Source of the DNA: Pseudonocardia sp. ICBG1293 | GTDB taxonomy: Bacteria > Actinomycetota > Actinomycetes > Mycobacteriales > Pseudonocardiaceae | Assembly: GCF_020131355.1 (NCBI RefSeq) | Contig: NZ_JAHLEL010000051.1 | Location: 522,852-586,851, forward strand | Reading direction: 5' to 3' | Length of the DNA: 64,000 bases | Shown: piece after piece, positions 17,475-25,171 of the stretch | How positions within the stretch are numbered: the stretch's first letter is position 1 | Layout of the letters: each line of letters starts with the position of its first letter | Notes under the pieces: model-generated | Seen by the model: only the letters and a program-made list of their open reading frames with translations | Databases searched by the model: none | What the model was told of the DNA's origin: nothing | Made by a program: the position numbers and the translations under genes

Positions 17475-17935
17475 GCGCCCCGACGGTCGCGACCGGCCTC
17501 GACGGTGTCCGGGCGCTGCCGCGTGGCGAGGTGCTCGGCGAGAGCGGCCCGGTCACGGTGACCCAGCACGACGTCGACCTGTTCGCCGAGGCCACCGGCG
17601 ACCGCCAATGGATCCATGTCGACCCGCAGCGGGCCGCCGGGACACCGTTCGGTGGCACGATCGCGCACGGCTACCTGACCCTGTCGCTGGTGCCGCGGCT
17701 GCTGCCGGACATCCTGCGGCTGGACGGCTTCTCGATGGTCGTGAACTACGGCTGCGAGAAGGTGCGGTTCCCGTCGCCGGTGCCGACCGGGTCGACGCTG
17801 CGGGCGACCGCGGTCCTCGACGACGTCACCGAGGTGGCCGGTGGCCTGCAGGTCACGATCACGATGACGATGACCGTCGAGGGCGCCGCCAAACCCGCCT
17901 GCGTGGTCACGTTCCTGACCCGGCACCTGGAGTGA
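17471..17935 (+). CDS. MaoC-family (R)-specific enoyl-CoA hydratase
   Basis: 154 residues with a single hot-dog domain. The hydratase signature DLFAEATGDRQWIHVD contains the catalytic Asp and His, followed by AAGTPFGGTIAHGYLTLSL. It should hydrate a trans-2-enoyl-CoA to the (R)-3-hydroxyacyl-CoA, which the overlapping upstream SDR could oxidise. GTG 17471 overlaps the SDR stop. A very strong terminator hairpin follows 3 bases after the stop, closing this two-gene unit. Confidence 0.88.
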   Translation: MSAPTVATGLDGVRALPRGEVLGESGPVTVTQHDVDLFAEATGDRQWIHVDPQRAAGTPFGGTIAHGYLTLSLVPRLLPDILRLDGFSMVVNYGCEKVRFPSPVPTGSTLRATAVLDDVTEVAGGLQVTITMTMTVEGAAKPACVVTFLTRHLE

Positions 17936-17938
17936 GAA

Positions 17939-17970
17939 CGGGGCGGGCGCGCGACGGCGCGCCCGCCCCG
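17939..17970 (+). terminator. 14-bp perfect hairpin after SDR-MaoC
   Basis: CGGGGCGGGCGCGC (17939-17952) pairs perfectly with GCGCGCCCGCCCCG (17957-17970) around a 4-base loop. No T tract. Confidence 0.75.
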
Positions 17971-18330
17971 GAGCCGGGACCAGGACGTCGCGGTCCGCCG
18001 GCCGGACCGGTGGTGGTGTCCGCACGCCGTCCCGCTGTACGGCGGGGCCGCCGACCGCACGCACCGCGACCTGACCGTGCGGCTCGACGGTGGTCGTGCG
18101 GACTCCGCCGTACGGACGTCGGGCACCGCGATGCCGAGCGGGGCGCCCGGGTCCACCGCGGCCGGCGACGGCACCCCGGACTCGGTCGTGGTGGACGGTC
18201 GACATCGACGGGCCGTCGGCACCCATCGCGTAGTCACTGTCGGGCGACCCGGGGTCGCGCCGGCGGGCCGACGGCCCCGGCGTCGGGCAGCACCGCGGGT
18301 GGTGGGTGAGGCACGAACGCCCCGTGGCCG
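17971..18330. other. non-coding spacer
   Basis: No frame here shows a credible start, ribosome binding site or conserved protein sequence on either strand. The only structure I see is the promoter/operator cluster in the following 120 bases before the UGSC-1 gene. Confidence 0.5.
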
Positions 18331-18348
18331 CCACGTCGGCCCGTCGCG
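18331..18348 (+). promoter_or_regulatory. shared dyad, degenerate copy
   Basis: CCACGTCGGCCCGTCGCG resembles CCACGTCATCCGTCGCGG at 21102 but has one extra base in the centre. It is 31 bases before the palindrome at 18362. Confidence 0.3.
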
Positions 18349-18361
18349 CAGGTCCGAACCC

Positions 18362-18378
18362 CTTTCACCCGGTGAAAG
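18362..18378 (+). promoter_or_regulatory. 17-bp palindromic operator, best copy
   Basis: CTTTCACCCGGTGAAAG has 8-base perfect arms around a central C. It starts 46 bases before the -10 TAGCGT. Related copies stand at the same distance before the -10 at 21156 and 40484, and at 27688. The position suggests an activator or repressor site overlapping the region upstream of -35. Confidence 0.65.
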
Positions 18379-18407
18379 GCGGTCTGGTGGGCCCCGAGGC
18401 GGGTTCC

Positions 18408-18413
18408 TAGCGT
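18408..18413 (+). promoter_or_regulatory. -10 element of the UGSC-1 unit
   Basis: GGGTTCCTAGCGTGCC contains TAGCGT. The stretch from the operator to the -10 is strikingly similar to that at 21156-21208: both share CGGTCTGGTG after the palindrome and TTCCTAGC. Confidence 0.55.
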
Positions 18414-18449
18414 GCCCGGGACCCCTCAGTTCCGACGACGGGACCCGCC

Positions 18450-19043
18450 ATGTTCGAGACCATGATCGATCCGACCGGGGCAGCCGATCCGGTCGCCCCG
18501 GCGGGTGCGGCGCTCGCGCCACGCCCGGCGGACCTGGCGGGGCTGCGGCTCGGCCTGCTGCTCAACACCAAGCGCAACGCGGCGGAGCTGCTCGACGCCG
18601 TCGCGGAGCGGTTCGCACAGCAGTACGGCACGGTGCCCGCCGCCCGGCACGTCAAGCCGCACATCAACGATCCGGTCGCACCGGAGGTCCTCGCCGACCT
18701 GGTCGAGCGGTGCGACGTGGTGCTCGTCGGGGTCGGCGACTGCGGATCGTGCAGCGCGTCCGCCGTCACCGACGGCATCGCGCTCGAGGCGGCGGGGGTC
18801 CCGGCCGCCGTGCTGGTCAGCGAGGCCTTCCGGACGACCGCGGACGCAATGGCCGGGCTGCGCGGCAGCCCCGGCTACGACTACGCGGTCGTGCCGCACC
18901 CGGTCGCCTCGCTCGACGCCGCCGGAGTCGCGGCCCGGGCCGGCGAGGTGCTGCCCGGGCTGGTCCGGCTGCTGCACGCGCGGGTGGGACCGGGCGGCCC
19001 GCCCGGGAACGGCGCGGACCACCCCGGGGCGGGTGTCCGGTGA
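18450..19043 (+). CDS. UGSC-family protein, cysteine form (copy 1)
   Basis: 197 residues. The family is named for a Sec/Cys-Gly-Ser-Cys motif first noticed in marine selenoprotein surveys. Here the motif is GVGDCGSCSASAV with C98 and C101, C98 encoded by TGC at 18741, so no selenocysteine is needed. Around it are a Rossmann-like beta strand (VLVGVG), GVPAAVLVSEAF and VPHPVASL, the general layout of GrdB/PrdB-like reductase subunits. The biochemical function is unknown; a thiol/disulfide redox role is inferred from the motif. It overlaps the partner gene by 4 bases, and this pair is repeated at 33914-35523. The start is ATG 18450; no strong ribosome binding site is visible. Confidence 0.8.
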   Translation: MFETMIDPTGAADPVAPAGAALAPRPADLAGLRLGLLLNTKRNAAELLDAVAERFAQQYGTVPAARHVKPHINDPVAPEVLADLVERCDVVLVGVGDCGSCSASAVTDGIALEAAGVPAAVLVSEAFRTTADAMAGLRGSPGYDYAVVPHPVASLDAAGVAARAGEVLPGLVRLLHARVGPGGPPGNGADHPGAGVR

Positions 19044-20083
19044 GCGCCGCGACCTCCGTCGATCCGGTGGACATCGCCCGGGCCGCGGTCGAGCACGCCT
19101 ACGACCAGGGCTGGACCGACGGCCTGCCGGTCGTCCCGGTGACCGCGGCGACCCGCGACGAGTTCCTCGCGGCGACCCCGCGCGATCCGGGCGAGGTGGT
19201 CGCGCACGCCGGGAGCCTGGGCCGGGAGTGCACAGTCGAACGGGTCGCGGTGAACGCCGCAATGGCCGGCTGCCGCCCGGAGTACCTGCCCGTCGTGCTG
19301 GCCGCGTGGGACGCCCTGATGGCCCAGCGGGTCGTCACCGGCGGCGGCTGGCAGAGCACCAGCGGCCCGGCCCCGCTGGTCGTGGTGAACGGCGACGTGC
19401 GGGCCGAGCTGGGGATCAACTCGGCTGGCGGCTCGGTGGGGCCCGGCTTCCGGGCGAACGCGACGATCGCCCGCGCGATCGGGCTGACCGTGCGCAACGT
19501 GCTCGGCATCCGCCCGCACGAGCTGGACCAGGCCACCCAGGGGCTGCCCGGCCGGTTCGCGGTGTGCGTGGGCGAGAACGAGGAGCAGAGCCCCTGGGAG
19601 CCCCTCTCGGTGGAGCTCGGCGCCGTGCCCGGCGCCGGGTCGGTCTCGGCGATGCTGATCCGGACCTGCGAGTTCGTCGACAACCGGGACTCAACCGACC
19701 CGGAGGACCTGCTCCGCGACATCGCGGACACGGTGGCCCGGACCGGCACGGTGGTCGGTGGACGGTCGTCGGCCGGCCTGCTGCTCGGCGTCGAGCACGC
19801 CACACTGCTGGCCGACGGCGGGTTCGGCAAGGCCGACGTCGCCGCCTGGATCAGCGAGCACGCCGTGCGGACCGCCGCCGACCTGCGGGCCGCCGGGAAG
19901 GGCCGGGTGGCCGGGGACGCGCCGGACGATGCCCCGTTCCCGATGGTGCCCGAGCCGGAGCACCTGCCGATCGTCGTCACCGGCGCCCGCAACGCCGGGA
20001 TGTCGCTGGTGGTGCGGCCGTTCGGTTTCGGCGGATGGTCGCGCACCACGCACCCGGTTCACGTCGGCGGGGCCGCGGCGTGA
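19040..20083 (+). CDS. conserved partner protein of the UGSC family (copy 1)
   Basis: 347 residues, no known domain that I can name. It is clearly homologous to the protein at 34471-35523. Shared blocks are GWTDGLPVVP near residue 24, MAGCRPEY with conserved C78, GGGWQSTSGPAPL, GPGFRxNATxAR, ATQGLPGR and ENEExSPWEPLS, then ARNAGxSxVVR near the end. The conserved Trp/Gly/Cys-rich blocks suggest an enzyme or a carrier subunit rather than a structural protein. It is in the same position behind a UGSC gene both times, translationally coupled by GTGA, so the two products probably act together. No signal peptide or membrane segment. Confidence 0.7.
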   Translation: MSAATSVDPVDIARAAVEHAYDQGWTDGLPVVPVTAATRDEFLAATPRDPGEVVAHAGSLGRECTVERVAVNAAMAGCRPEYLPVVLAAWDALMAQRVVTGGGWQSTSGPAPLVVVNGDVRAELGINSAGGSVGPGFRANATIARAIGLTVRNVLGIRPHELDQATQGLPGRFAVCVGENEEQSPWEPLSVELGAVPGAGSVSAMLIRTCEFVDNRDSTDPEDLLRDIADTVARTGTVVGGRSSAGLLLGVEHATLLADGGFGKADVAAWISEHAVRTAADLRAAGKGRVAGDAPDDAPFPMVPEPEHLPIVVTGARNAGMSLVVRPFGFGGWSRTTHPVHVGGAAA

Positions 20084-21093
20084 ACCCGGTATTGGACGTG
20101 CGGGACCTTCGTGTCGAGTTCCCGACAGCGGCCGGTGCGCTCGGGGTGGTCGACGGCGTCTCGTTCGACGTCGGGCCGGGTGAGACGGTCGCGCTGGTCG
20201 GGGAGTCCGGATCGGGCAAGAGCGTCAGCTCGCTGGCGGTGCTCGGGCTGCTCGGCAGGGGCCGGATCGCGGGCGGGTCGGTGTCGTTCCGGGGCGAGGA
20301 GATCGCCGGTGCCGGTCCCGAGCGGTTGCGCCGGCTGCGCGGCGCCGAGATCGCGATGGTGTTCCAGAACCCGATGAGCGCGCTGGACCCGCTGTTCAGC
20401 GTCGGGGACCAGGTCGTCGAGGCGATCCGGGTGCACCGGCCGGTCGGCCGGGCGCAGGCCCGGGGACTTGCCGTCGAGCTGCTCCGCGAGGTGGGGCTGC
20501 CGGACCCGGAACGCCGGATGCGGTCCTATCCGCACGAGCTGTCGGGCGGTCAGCAACAGCGGGTCGGGGTGGCGATGGCGCTGGCCTGCGATCCGGAGCT
20601 GCTGATCGCCGACGAGCCGACGACGGCGTTGGACGTCACGGTCGAGGCGCAGATCCTGGCCCTGATGCGACGGCTGCAACGCGAGCACGGCGCGGCACTG
20701 CTGCTCATCACGCACGACATGTCGGTGGTGGCCCGGATGGCCGACCGGGTGGTGGTGATGTACGCGGGCCAGGTCGTCGAGCGGGGCGCCGTCGCCGAGG
20801 TGCTGAGCGCGCCCACCCATCCCTACACCCGGGCGCTGATCGGCTCCGTCCCGACCGTCCACACCGGACGAGACGAGCTGCTGACGGTGATCCCGGGGAG
20901 CGTGCCGAACCCGGCCGACATGCCCGACGGCTGTCGGTTCCATCCGCGTTGCCCGCAGGCGGTGGAGCGGTGCCGCACCGAGGTGCCACCGGTGGTCCGG
21001 ACGGGGGAGGGCCGGATCAGCCGGTGCTGGCTGGCCGAGGACGCGGGCCGCGTCCCGGCGCCGACCGGGGCCCCGGGCGGCGGCGCCCGATGA
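20080..21093 (+). CDS. peptide/nickel-type ABC transporter ATP-binding protein (DppD/OppD-like)
   Basis: 337 residues, cytoplasmic ATPase of an importer. Walker A GESGSGKS, Q-loop VFQNPMSALDP, signature LSGGQQQR, Walker B LLIADEPTTALD and H-loop ITHDM are all intact. The C-terminal oligopeptide-type extension carries the cysteine cluster GCRFHPRCPQAVERC. It overlaps the UGSC partner gene by 4 bases, so it is made with the UGSC unit. Its second ATPase, permeases and binding protein are in the next transcription unit. Confidence 0.9.
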   Translation: MNPVLDVRDLRVEFPTAAGALGVVDGVSFDVGPGETVALVGESGSGKSVSSLAVLGLLGRGRIAGGSVSFRGEEIAGAGPERLRRLRGAEIAMVFQNPMSALDPLFSVGDQVVEAIRVHRPVGRAQARGLAVELLREVGLPDPERRMRSYPHELSGGQQQRVGVAMALACDPELLIADEPTTALDVTVEAQILALMRRLQREHGAALLLITHDMSVVARMADRVVVMYAGQVVERGAVAEVLSAPTHPYTRALIGSVPTVHTGRDELLTVIPGSVPNPADMPDGCRFHPRCPQAVERCRTEVPPVVRTGEGRISRCWLAEDAGRVPAPTGAPGGGAR

Positions 21094-21101
21094 CAGGGCT
21101 G

Positions 21102-21119
21102 CCACGTCATCCGTCGCGG
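21102..21119 (+). promoter_or_regulatory. shared ACG-N5-CGT dyad, copy 3
   Basis: CCACGTCATCCGTCGCGG, 8 bases after the stop of the DppD-like gene and 54 bases before the palindrome at 21156. Confidence 0.6.
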
Positions 21120-21155
21120 CGTGGACCGCGACGCGCACCGCACCCTGCGGCCTGT

Positions 21156-21172
21156 CTTCTCCCTGGTGGAAG
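21156..21172 (+). promoter_or_regulatory. palindromic operator, second copy
   Basis: CTTCTCCCTGGTGGAAG, six of eight arm positions paired, and flanked by GT/AC that extend the symmetry. It starts 47 bases before the -10 TAGCCT. Confidence 0.5.
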
Positions 21173-21202
21173 ACGGTCTGGTGACCGGCTGGGTGCGATT
21201 CC

Positions 21203-21208
21203 TAGCCT
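21203..21208 (+). promoter_or_regulatory. -10 element of the importer-1 unit
   Basis: GATTCCTAGCCTCTC contains TAGCCT. The predicted start leaves a leader of about 35 bases before the small open frame at 21249. Confidence 0.5.
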
Positions 21209-21248
21209 CTCGCAGCACACGGCCGACGGAGTCCGACGGGAGACCCAC

Positions 21249-21314
21249 ATGTGTCAGACCACCACCGACCGGACCGGGCGTGTGCCGGTGGGCGTCCCGG
21301 CCGGTGCCCGGTGA
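21249..21314 (+). CDS. 21-residue small open frame at the head of the importer-1 unit
   Basis: MCQTTTDRTGRVPVGVPAGA plus Arg, stop. ATG 21249 has GGGAGA 6-11 bases upstream, a better ribosome binding site than any at the next gene, and its TGA overlaps the GTG of the DppF-like gene as GTGA. It may act as a translation-coupling or attenuation leader (note Cys at codon 2), or it may be only the means by which the next gene gets ribosomes. No homology known. Confidence 0.45.
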   Translation: MCQTTTDRTGRVPVGVPAGAR

Positions 21315-22288
21315 CCGGGCCGGCGCTGTTCGAGGCCCACGACCTGGTGAAGCACTTCCGGAGCCGGCGCGGGGTCGTGCAGGCCGTCAACGGCGTGTCG
21401 CTGAGCATCCCGCGCGGCCGCACGGTCGGCCTGGTCGGCGAGTCGGGTTCCGGCAAGTCCACGGTGGCCCGGCTCGCGCTGCGGCTGCTCGAACCGACCT
21501 CGGGGACGCTGTCGTTCGACGGCGCCGATCTCGGCGCCGCCTCGGGCGCGACGCTGCGCCGGCTGCGACGCCGGATGCAGATCGTCTTCCAGGACCCGAA
21601 CGGCTCGCTGAACCCCCGGATGACCGTCCTGCAGGCGGTGGGGGAGCCGCTCGTGGTGCACCGGATGGCCCGTGGGGCCGCGCTCGCCGACCGGGTCGTC
21701 GAGCTGCTCGAACGGGTCGGGCTGGGTGCGCGCGACCTGAACCGGTACGCCCACCAGTTCTCCGGCGGTCAGGCCCAGCGGATCGGGATCGCCCGCGCGC
21801 TCGCCACCGACCCGGACCTCATCGTGTGCGACGAGGCGGTCTCCGCGCTGGACGTCTCGGTGCAGGCCCAGGTGCTCAACCTGCTCCGCGGCCTGCAGGC
21901 CGAGCGCGGGCTGTCCTACCTGTTCATCGCCCACGACCTGAACGTCGTCCGCTACATGTCCGACGAGGTCTGCGTGATGTACCTCGGCGAGATCGTCGAA
22001 CGCGGGGACGGCGACGCGGTGCTGCGGGACCCGCAGCACCCCTACACCCGGATGCTCGTGTCCGCCGTACCGGACCTGGCCGCGGCCGGACCGGCCCAGG
22101 ACGTCACGCCGGTCGGCGAGGTGCCCAGCCCGATCGACCCGCCGCCGGGGTGCCGGTTCCACACCCGCTGCCCGCAGGCCGAGGCCGGCTGCCGCGAGGA
22201 ACGGCCCGCGCTGCGCAGGGTCGTCGCCGACCGGGACGTCGCCTGCCTGCTGGCCGGCGCACGGACCTCAGGGGCGGTGCGACCGTGA
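21311..22288 (+). CDS. peptide/nickel-type ABC transporter ATP-binding protein (DppF/OppF-like)
   Basis: 325 residues. Walker A GESGSGKSTVAR, Q-loop VFQDPNGSLNP, signature FSGGQAQR, Walker B LIVCDEAVSALD and H-loop IAHDL. The C-terminal domain has the family cysteine motif GCRFHTRCPQAEAGC. GTG 21311 overlaps the stop of the small upstream frame; the in-frame upstream start at 21251 would begin inside that frame and has no ribosome binding site. Works with the DppD-like protein at 20080 as a heterodimeric ATPase. Confidence 0.9.
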   Translation: MTGPALFEAHDLVKHFRSRRGVVQAVNGVSLSIPRGRTVGLVGESGSGKSTVARLALRLLEPTSGTLSFDGADLGAASGATLRRLRRRMQIVFQDPNGSLNPRMTVLQAVGEPLVVHRMARGAALADRVVELLERVGLGARDLNRYAHQFSGGQAQRIGIARALATDPDLIVCDEAVSALDVSVQAQVLNLLRGLQAERGLSYLFIAHDLNVVRYMSDEVCVMYLGEIVERGDGDAVLRDPQHPYTRMLVSAVPDLAAAGPAQDVTPVGEVPSPIDPPPGCRFHTRCPQAEAGCREERPALRRVVADRDVACLLAGARTSGAVRP

Positions 22289-23247
22289 CGCGCTACGTCC
22301 TGCGCAGGCTCGCCTACGGCGGTGTGGTGATGGCGCTGGTGACCGCTCTGGTGTTCGTGCTCGTGCGGCTGGTCCCCGGCGACGCGGTGACGATGCAGCT
22401 GGCCGAGTCCGGCGCGAGCCCGGAGCAGGTCGCGGCCCTGCGCGCCGAGTTCGGCCTCGACGTGCCGGTCTGGACGCAGCTGGGGAACTGGCTCGCCGGT
22501 GTCGCACGCGGTGATCTCGGCAGGTCGTTCTACGGCGGCGGCGCACCGGTGACCGGGCTGTTCCTGGAACGGGTGCCGGTCACCGTCTCGCTCGGCCTGC
22601 TGGCGATGCTGTTCGCGACCGTCGCCGGCATCACCCTGGGCGTGCTGGCCGCAGTCTCCCGCGGCTCCGCGCTGGACGCCGCCGTGCGGAGCTTCGCGGT
22701 CGCGTTCCTGTCGGTGCCCAACTTCGTCGTCGCGCTGCTGGCGCTGACCGCGTGCGCGGTCTGGCTCAACTGGTCGCCACCGCTGGCCTACCGGCCGCTG
22801 ACCGAGGACCCGGTGAACTGGATGCAGCAGATGGCGATCCCGGTGATCGCGCTGGGCACCGCCGGGATGGCGGGGACCGCGCGGATGGCGCGGTCGTCGT
22901 TGCTGGAGTCGCTGGGGTCGGACTACGTGCGCACGGTCCGTGCGAAGGGCGCGCGGGAGCGCACCGTCGTCGGCAAGCACGCCGCCCGGAACTCCACCAT
23001 CGCGGTGCTGACGCTGCTCGGCCTGGAGCTGGCGACGGTGCTCGGTGGCACCGTGATCCTGGAGCAGATGTTCGGGATCCCGGGGACCGGGCAGCTCATC
23101 TACTCCGCGGTGCTGGAGCGCGACTACCCGGTGGTCGTCGCCTGCACGATCTTCTACGCGGGGCTGTTCGTGGTGACGATCATCGTGATCGACCTGCTCT
23201 ACGCGCTGGTCGACCCGCGGATCCGGACCGGGCGGGCACTCTCGTGA
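22285..23247 (+). CDS. ABC transporter permease (DppB-like)
   Basis: 320 residues, six predicted membrane segments. The N-terminal YVLRRLAYGGVVMALVTALV helix and PGDAV periplasmic loop are typical of DppB/OppB. The EAA loop (SDYVRTVRAKGARERTVVGKHAARN) and the C-terminal LLYALVDPRIR are typical of the family. GTG 22285 overlaps the ATPase gene by 4 bases. Confidence 0.92.
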   Translation: MTRYVLRRLAYGGVVMALVTALVFVLVRLVPGDAVTMQLAESGASPEQVAALRAEFGLDVPVWTQLGNWLAGVARGDLGRSFYGGGAPVTGLFLERVPVTVSLGLLAMLFATVAGITLGVLAAVSRGSALDAAVRSFAVAFLSVPNFVVALLALTACAVWLNWSPPLAYRPLTEDPVNWMQQMAIPVIALGTAGMAGTARMARSSLLESLGSDYVRTVRAKGARERTVVGKHAARNSTIAVLTLLGLELATVLGGTVILEQMFGIPGTGQLIYSAVLERDYPVVVACTIFYAGLFVVTIIVIDLLYALVDPRIRTGRALS

Positions 23248-24233
23248 GCGCGCCGGCCACCCCCGCGCAGCTGCGCGCCGTCCCCGGCGCCGTCGCCCGG
23301 TTCGTCCGCGCCCAGCCCCTCGGCGGCATCGCGCTGACGGTACTGATGCTGTTCGTGCTGGCCGGGCTGCTGGCGCCGCTGGTGGCGCCGTACGACCCGC
23401 TGGAACAGTTCCGCCGGGACATCCTCGACGGCCCGTCCGCCCGGTTCCTGCTCGGCACCGACGACCTCGGCCGGGACGTGCTGAGCCGTTCGCTGCACGG
23501 CGCCCGGACCTCGTTGCTGATCGGGGTGGTGACCACCGCGGTCAGCCTGGTGCTGGGCACCACGATCGGGGTGGTCTCCGGCTACGCGGGCCGGGGCGTC
23601 GACATCGTCCTGCAGCGGGTGATGGACGCCGTCCAGGCAATCCCCGGCATCGTGCTGCTGCTGTTCATCGCGGTGATCCTCGGGCCCTCGGTGCGCAACA
23701 CGATCATCGCGCTGACCGTGGTGATCACACCGTCGTTCAACCGGATCGCCCGCGGCGAGACGCTGCGGGTGCGCGAGGAGCGCTACGTCGAGGCGGCCCG
23801 GGCCACCGGTGCCGGGACCGGCCGGATCCTGACCCGGCACGTCCTGCCGAACATCGTCGCCCCGGTGTTCACCCTGGCCAGCCTGATCTTCGCCGGAGTC
23901 GTCATCGCCGAGTCGGCGCTGAGCTTCCTCGGCATCGGCGCGCCGCCGCCGACCCCGTCCTGGGGACTGATGCTCTCCGAGGGCGTCCGGTACGTGGAGC
24001 GCGCGCCGTGGCTGATCGTCGTGCCGGCGGTCCTGCTCTCGCTGGCCGTGTTCAGCCTCAACCTGCTCGGCGACGCGCTGCGCGACCACCTGGACCCGCG
24101 CCTGCAGCACGCCACCTTCGCCGAGTCCCGGCGGTGGTGGCGGCCCCGCCCGCCGGCCCGCCTCGCCCCCGCCCTCGCCCGGGCGGCGGAGGAGCTCGAC
24201 GCCACCGACCCCACCGACCGACGACCCGACTAG
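23244..24233 (+). CDS. ABC transporter permease (DppC-like)
   Basis: 329 residues. A DppC/OppC N-terminal extension (LLGTDDLGRDVLSRSLHGAR) is followed by the permease domain with the EAA loop (EERYVEAARATGAGTGRIL) and ALSFLGIGAPPPTPSWG. It ends NLLGDALRDHLDPRLQ plus a 40-residue Arg/Ala/Asp-rich tail. Forms the channel with the DppB-like protein; 4-base overlap with it. Confidence 0.92.
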   Translation: MSAPATPAQLRAVPGAVARFVRAQPLGGIALTVLMLFVLAGLLAPLVAPYDPLEQFRRDILDGPSARFLLGTDDLGRDVLSRSLHGARTSLLIGVVTTAVSLVLGTTIGVVSGYAGRGVDIVLQRVMDAVQAIPGIVLLLFIAVILGPSVRNTIIALTVVITPSFNRIARGETLRVREERYVEAARATGAGTGRILTRHVLPNIVAPVFTLASLIFAGVVIAESALSFLGIGAPPPTPSWGLMLSEGVRYVERAPWLIVVPAVLLSLAVFSLNLLGDALRDHLDPRLQHATFAESRRWWRPRPPARLAPALARAAEELDATDPTDRRPD

Positions 24234-24244
24234 GAGCGTGCACA

Positions 24245-25171
24245 GTGGACATCTCACTCGCCGGGAAGGTGGCCCTGGTCACCGGAGCCGGTCCGAACAT
24301 CGGCGGCGGGATCGGCCTGGCGCTGGCGCGCTACGGCGCGACCGTGGCCTGCAACGACATCGACCCGGACGCGGCGGCCGCCGCCGTCGAGCGGATCGAG
24401 CGCAACGGTGGCCGGGCCATCGCGGTCCCCGGTGACGTGACCGACGAGGACCAGGTGGCGGGCTACGTCGACCGGGTCGTCGGCGAGCTGGGCGGGATCG
24501 ACATCCTGGTCAACAACGCCGCCCTGCTCGGCGGCAAGGGGGTGCTCGACGAGAGCGCCGAGTTCTTCGACCGTGCCGTGCGGGTCGCCGGGCTGGGCAG
24601 CTTCCTCAACACCCGGGCGGTCGGGCGGCACATGGCCGAGCGCGGTACCCGTGGCTCGATCGTGCTGGTCTCGTCGTCGAACGGCTGGTCCGGCTCGGCC
24701 GGGGTGATCGCCTACGCCTTCCACAAGGGCGGGGTGAACAACTTCGTGCGGGCCGCGGCGATGGACCTCGCCCCCTACGGGATCCGGGTCAACTCCTTCA
24801 CCCCGACCGCGCCGACCCCGGACAACCCGGCCCTGACCGGACCGGACGGGAAGTCGGTCATGGACCGGCCGCGGAACGGGATCGGCGGCGGCACCGGCGA
24901 CGAGCCGTGGCGTCGGCCCGCCCGCTGGAGCGGCGACCGGGTGCCCATGGTGCCGATGGGCACCACCGGCACCCCGACCGACATCGGGCACTGCGTGGCC
25001 TGGATGTGCTCGGACCAGGCCCGGCTGATCACCGGTCAGGACTTCGTCGTCGACGGCGGGGCCCGGGCGAAGAACTTCGCCTACGTCCCGGCGGCGGCCG
25101 GTGACCTCGCCGGACCGGTCCCGCTGGTCGGTCTGGACGTGACCGGCGAGCTCGACCGGGAGACGGTGTGA
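24245..25171 (+). CDS. SDR-family oxidoreductase
   Basis: 308 residues. Nucleotide motif VTGAGPNIGGGIGLALARYG, Asp37-type NDID after strand 2 (suggesting NAD preference), VNNAALLG, catalytic SSSNG serine and YAFHKGG (YxxxK). A 35-residue segment PTAPTPDNPALTG through WRRPARW enlarges the substrate loop compared with plain SDRs. GTG 24245 follows dppC by 11 bases. It sits inside the importer unit, between permeases and binding protein, so it probably acts on the imported compound. Confidence 0.85.
   Translation: MDISLAGKVALVTGAGPNIGGGIGLALARYGATVACNDIDPDAAAAAVERIERNGGRAIAVPGDVTDEDQVAGYVDRVVGELGGIDILVNNAALLGGKGVLDESAEFFDRAVRVAGLGSFLNTRAVGRHMAERGTRGSIVLVSSSNGWSGSAGVIAYAFHKGGVNNFVRAAAMDLAPYGIRVNSFTPTAPTPDNPALTGPDGKSVMDRPRNGIGGGTGDEPWRRPARWSGDRVPMVPMGTTGTPTDIGHCVAWMCSDQARLITGQDFVVDGGARAKNFAYVPAAAGDLAGPVPLVGLDVTGELDRETV

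Noticed and set aside
18741..18743. Possible selenocysteine in the UGSC proteins
   Set aside because: The codon is TGC in both copies (18741 and 34223), not TGA, so these are the cysteine form; no selenocysteine insertion element is required.
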